DNA from: Kocuria sp. | GTDB taxonomy: Bacteria > Actinomycetota > Actinomycetes > Actinomycetales > Micrococcaceae | Direction: 5' to 3' | NCBI GenBank assembly: GCA_030524035.1 | Contig: JAUNHG010000002.1 | Location: forward strand, 541,138 to 605,137 | DNA: 64,000 nucleotides | Part shown: piece after piece, positions 63,966-64,000 of the stretch | How the letters are laid out: every line of letters begins with the position of its first letter | Numbering within the stretch: position 1 is the stretch's first letter | Notes under the pieces: model-generated | Told to the model about the DNA's origin: nothing | The model's database searches: none | The model's input: only the letters and a program-made list of their open reading frames with translations | Program-made: the position numbers and the translations under genes

Positions 63966-64000
63966 ATGGATTTTGTGCACTCGCTGCTTGTTTTGGTTCA
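63966..64000 (+). CDS. Start of an unidentified gene cut by the window edge
   Basis: An ATG at 63966 opens a frame reading MDFVHSLLVLV to the end of the window. The hydrophobic start suggests a membrane or secreted protein. Only 11 codons are visible and I see no strong SD, so the product cannot be named. Confidence 0.35.
   Translation, partial: MDFVHSLLVLV

Overview
This is a 64 kb stretch of chromosomal core genome from a high-GC Gram-positive bacterium (Actinomycetota), most probably a member of the Micrococcaceae or a close relative. The evidence is the run of lineage-typical proteins (DUF3000, DUF3071/SepH, DUF3093, DUF3159, DUF3710, DUF4192, DUF4193, DUF5998), a CtaE-QcrCAB respiratory block with a di-haem QcrC, and the order sucB, lpdA, pepA, PAC2, DUF4192, sigA, DUF7455, parE, parC, which I recall as typical of Arthrobacter-like genomes. 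Base composition is moderate for the phylum (mid-50s % G+C by eye), which fits lower-GC genera such as Yaniella, Enteractinococcus, Auritidibacter or Rothia, but I cannot fix the genus. No IS element, integrase, prophage, CRISPR array or rRNA operon was seen.

Layout. 1-3.1 kb: an SPFH/NfeD membrane pair and two alpha/beta hydrolases, one without its nucleophile serine. 3.1-4.4 kb: a secreted astacin-type zinc protease behind a long non-coding leader. 4.5-7.0 kb: aroD, tpx, trpD. 7.1-11.5 kb: ctaE-qcrC-qcrA-qcrB, the core of the bc1-aa3 supercomplex. 11.7-12.2 kb: a GNAT acetyltransferase. 12.2-16.8 kb (minus): the riboflavin operon ribM(pnuC-like)-ribD-ribE-ribBA-ribH under an FMN riboswitch whose expression platform looks translational. 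16.8-21.5 kb (minus): a PD-(D/E)XK nuclease, def, fmt, rsmB, rpe. 21.6-22.2 kb: four tRNAs (Val-CAC on minus; Gly-GCC, Cys-GCA, Val-GAC on plus), followed by a small Rv0909-like protein. 22.7-28.3 kb: zapE, a rhodanese-sufE-msrB operon, DUF3000, RNase D and a YtxH-like protein. 28.4-37.0 kb (minus): dxs, acnA, a TrmA-type RNA methyltransferase and a KimA-like permease, divergent from two TrkA-type proteins (ceoB, ceoC). 38.5-41.8 kb: DUF3159, OB-fold protein, DUF3710, dut, DUF3093, DUF4193. 42.2-45.7 kb: sepH and a coupled membrane protein, then a phosphodiesterase and DUF5998. 45.8-48.6 kb: a Pat-type protein acetyltransferase. 48.7-54.1 kb: parC and parE, convergent, separated by a small AT-rich island. 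54.3-58.7 kb: DUF7455, sigA, DUF4192, PAC2. 58.9-63.9 kb: pepA, lpdA, sucB, and the first codons of one further gene.

How the genes fit together. The window combines respiration (ctaE-qcr), the TCA cycle (acnA, lpdA, sucB), cofactor supply (rib operon, dxs for isoprenoids and quinones), translation maturation (def, fmt, rsmB, tRNAs), chromosome topology and transcription (parCE, sigA), division (sepH, zapE), and redox or sulfur repair (tpx, sufE, msrB). Many adjacent genes overlap by 1-4 bp (ATGA or TGATG), which indicates tight translational coupling.

Nothing in the window is plainly a new defence or mobile system. The best leads are the SD-sequestering hairpin and switch helix of the FMN riboswitch, the possible KimA-CeoBC potassium module, the coupled DUF3710/OB-fold/DUF3159 unit beside dut, the SepH-coupled membrane protein, the AT-rich insertion between parC and parE, the nucleophile-less hydrolase, and several unexplained palindromes and long hairpins.
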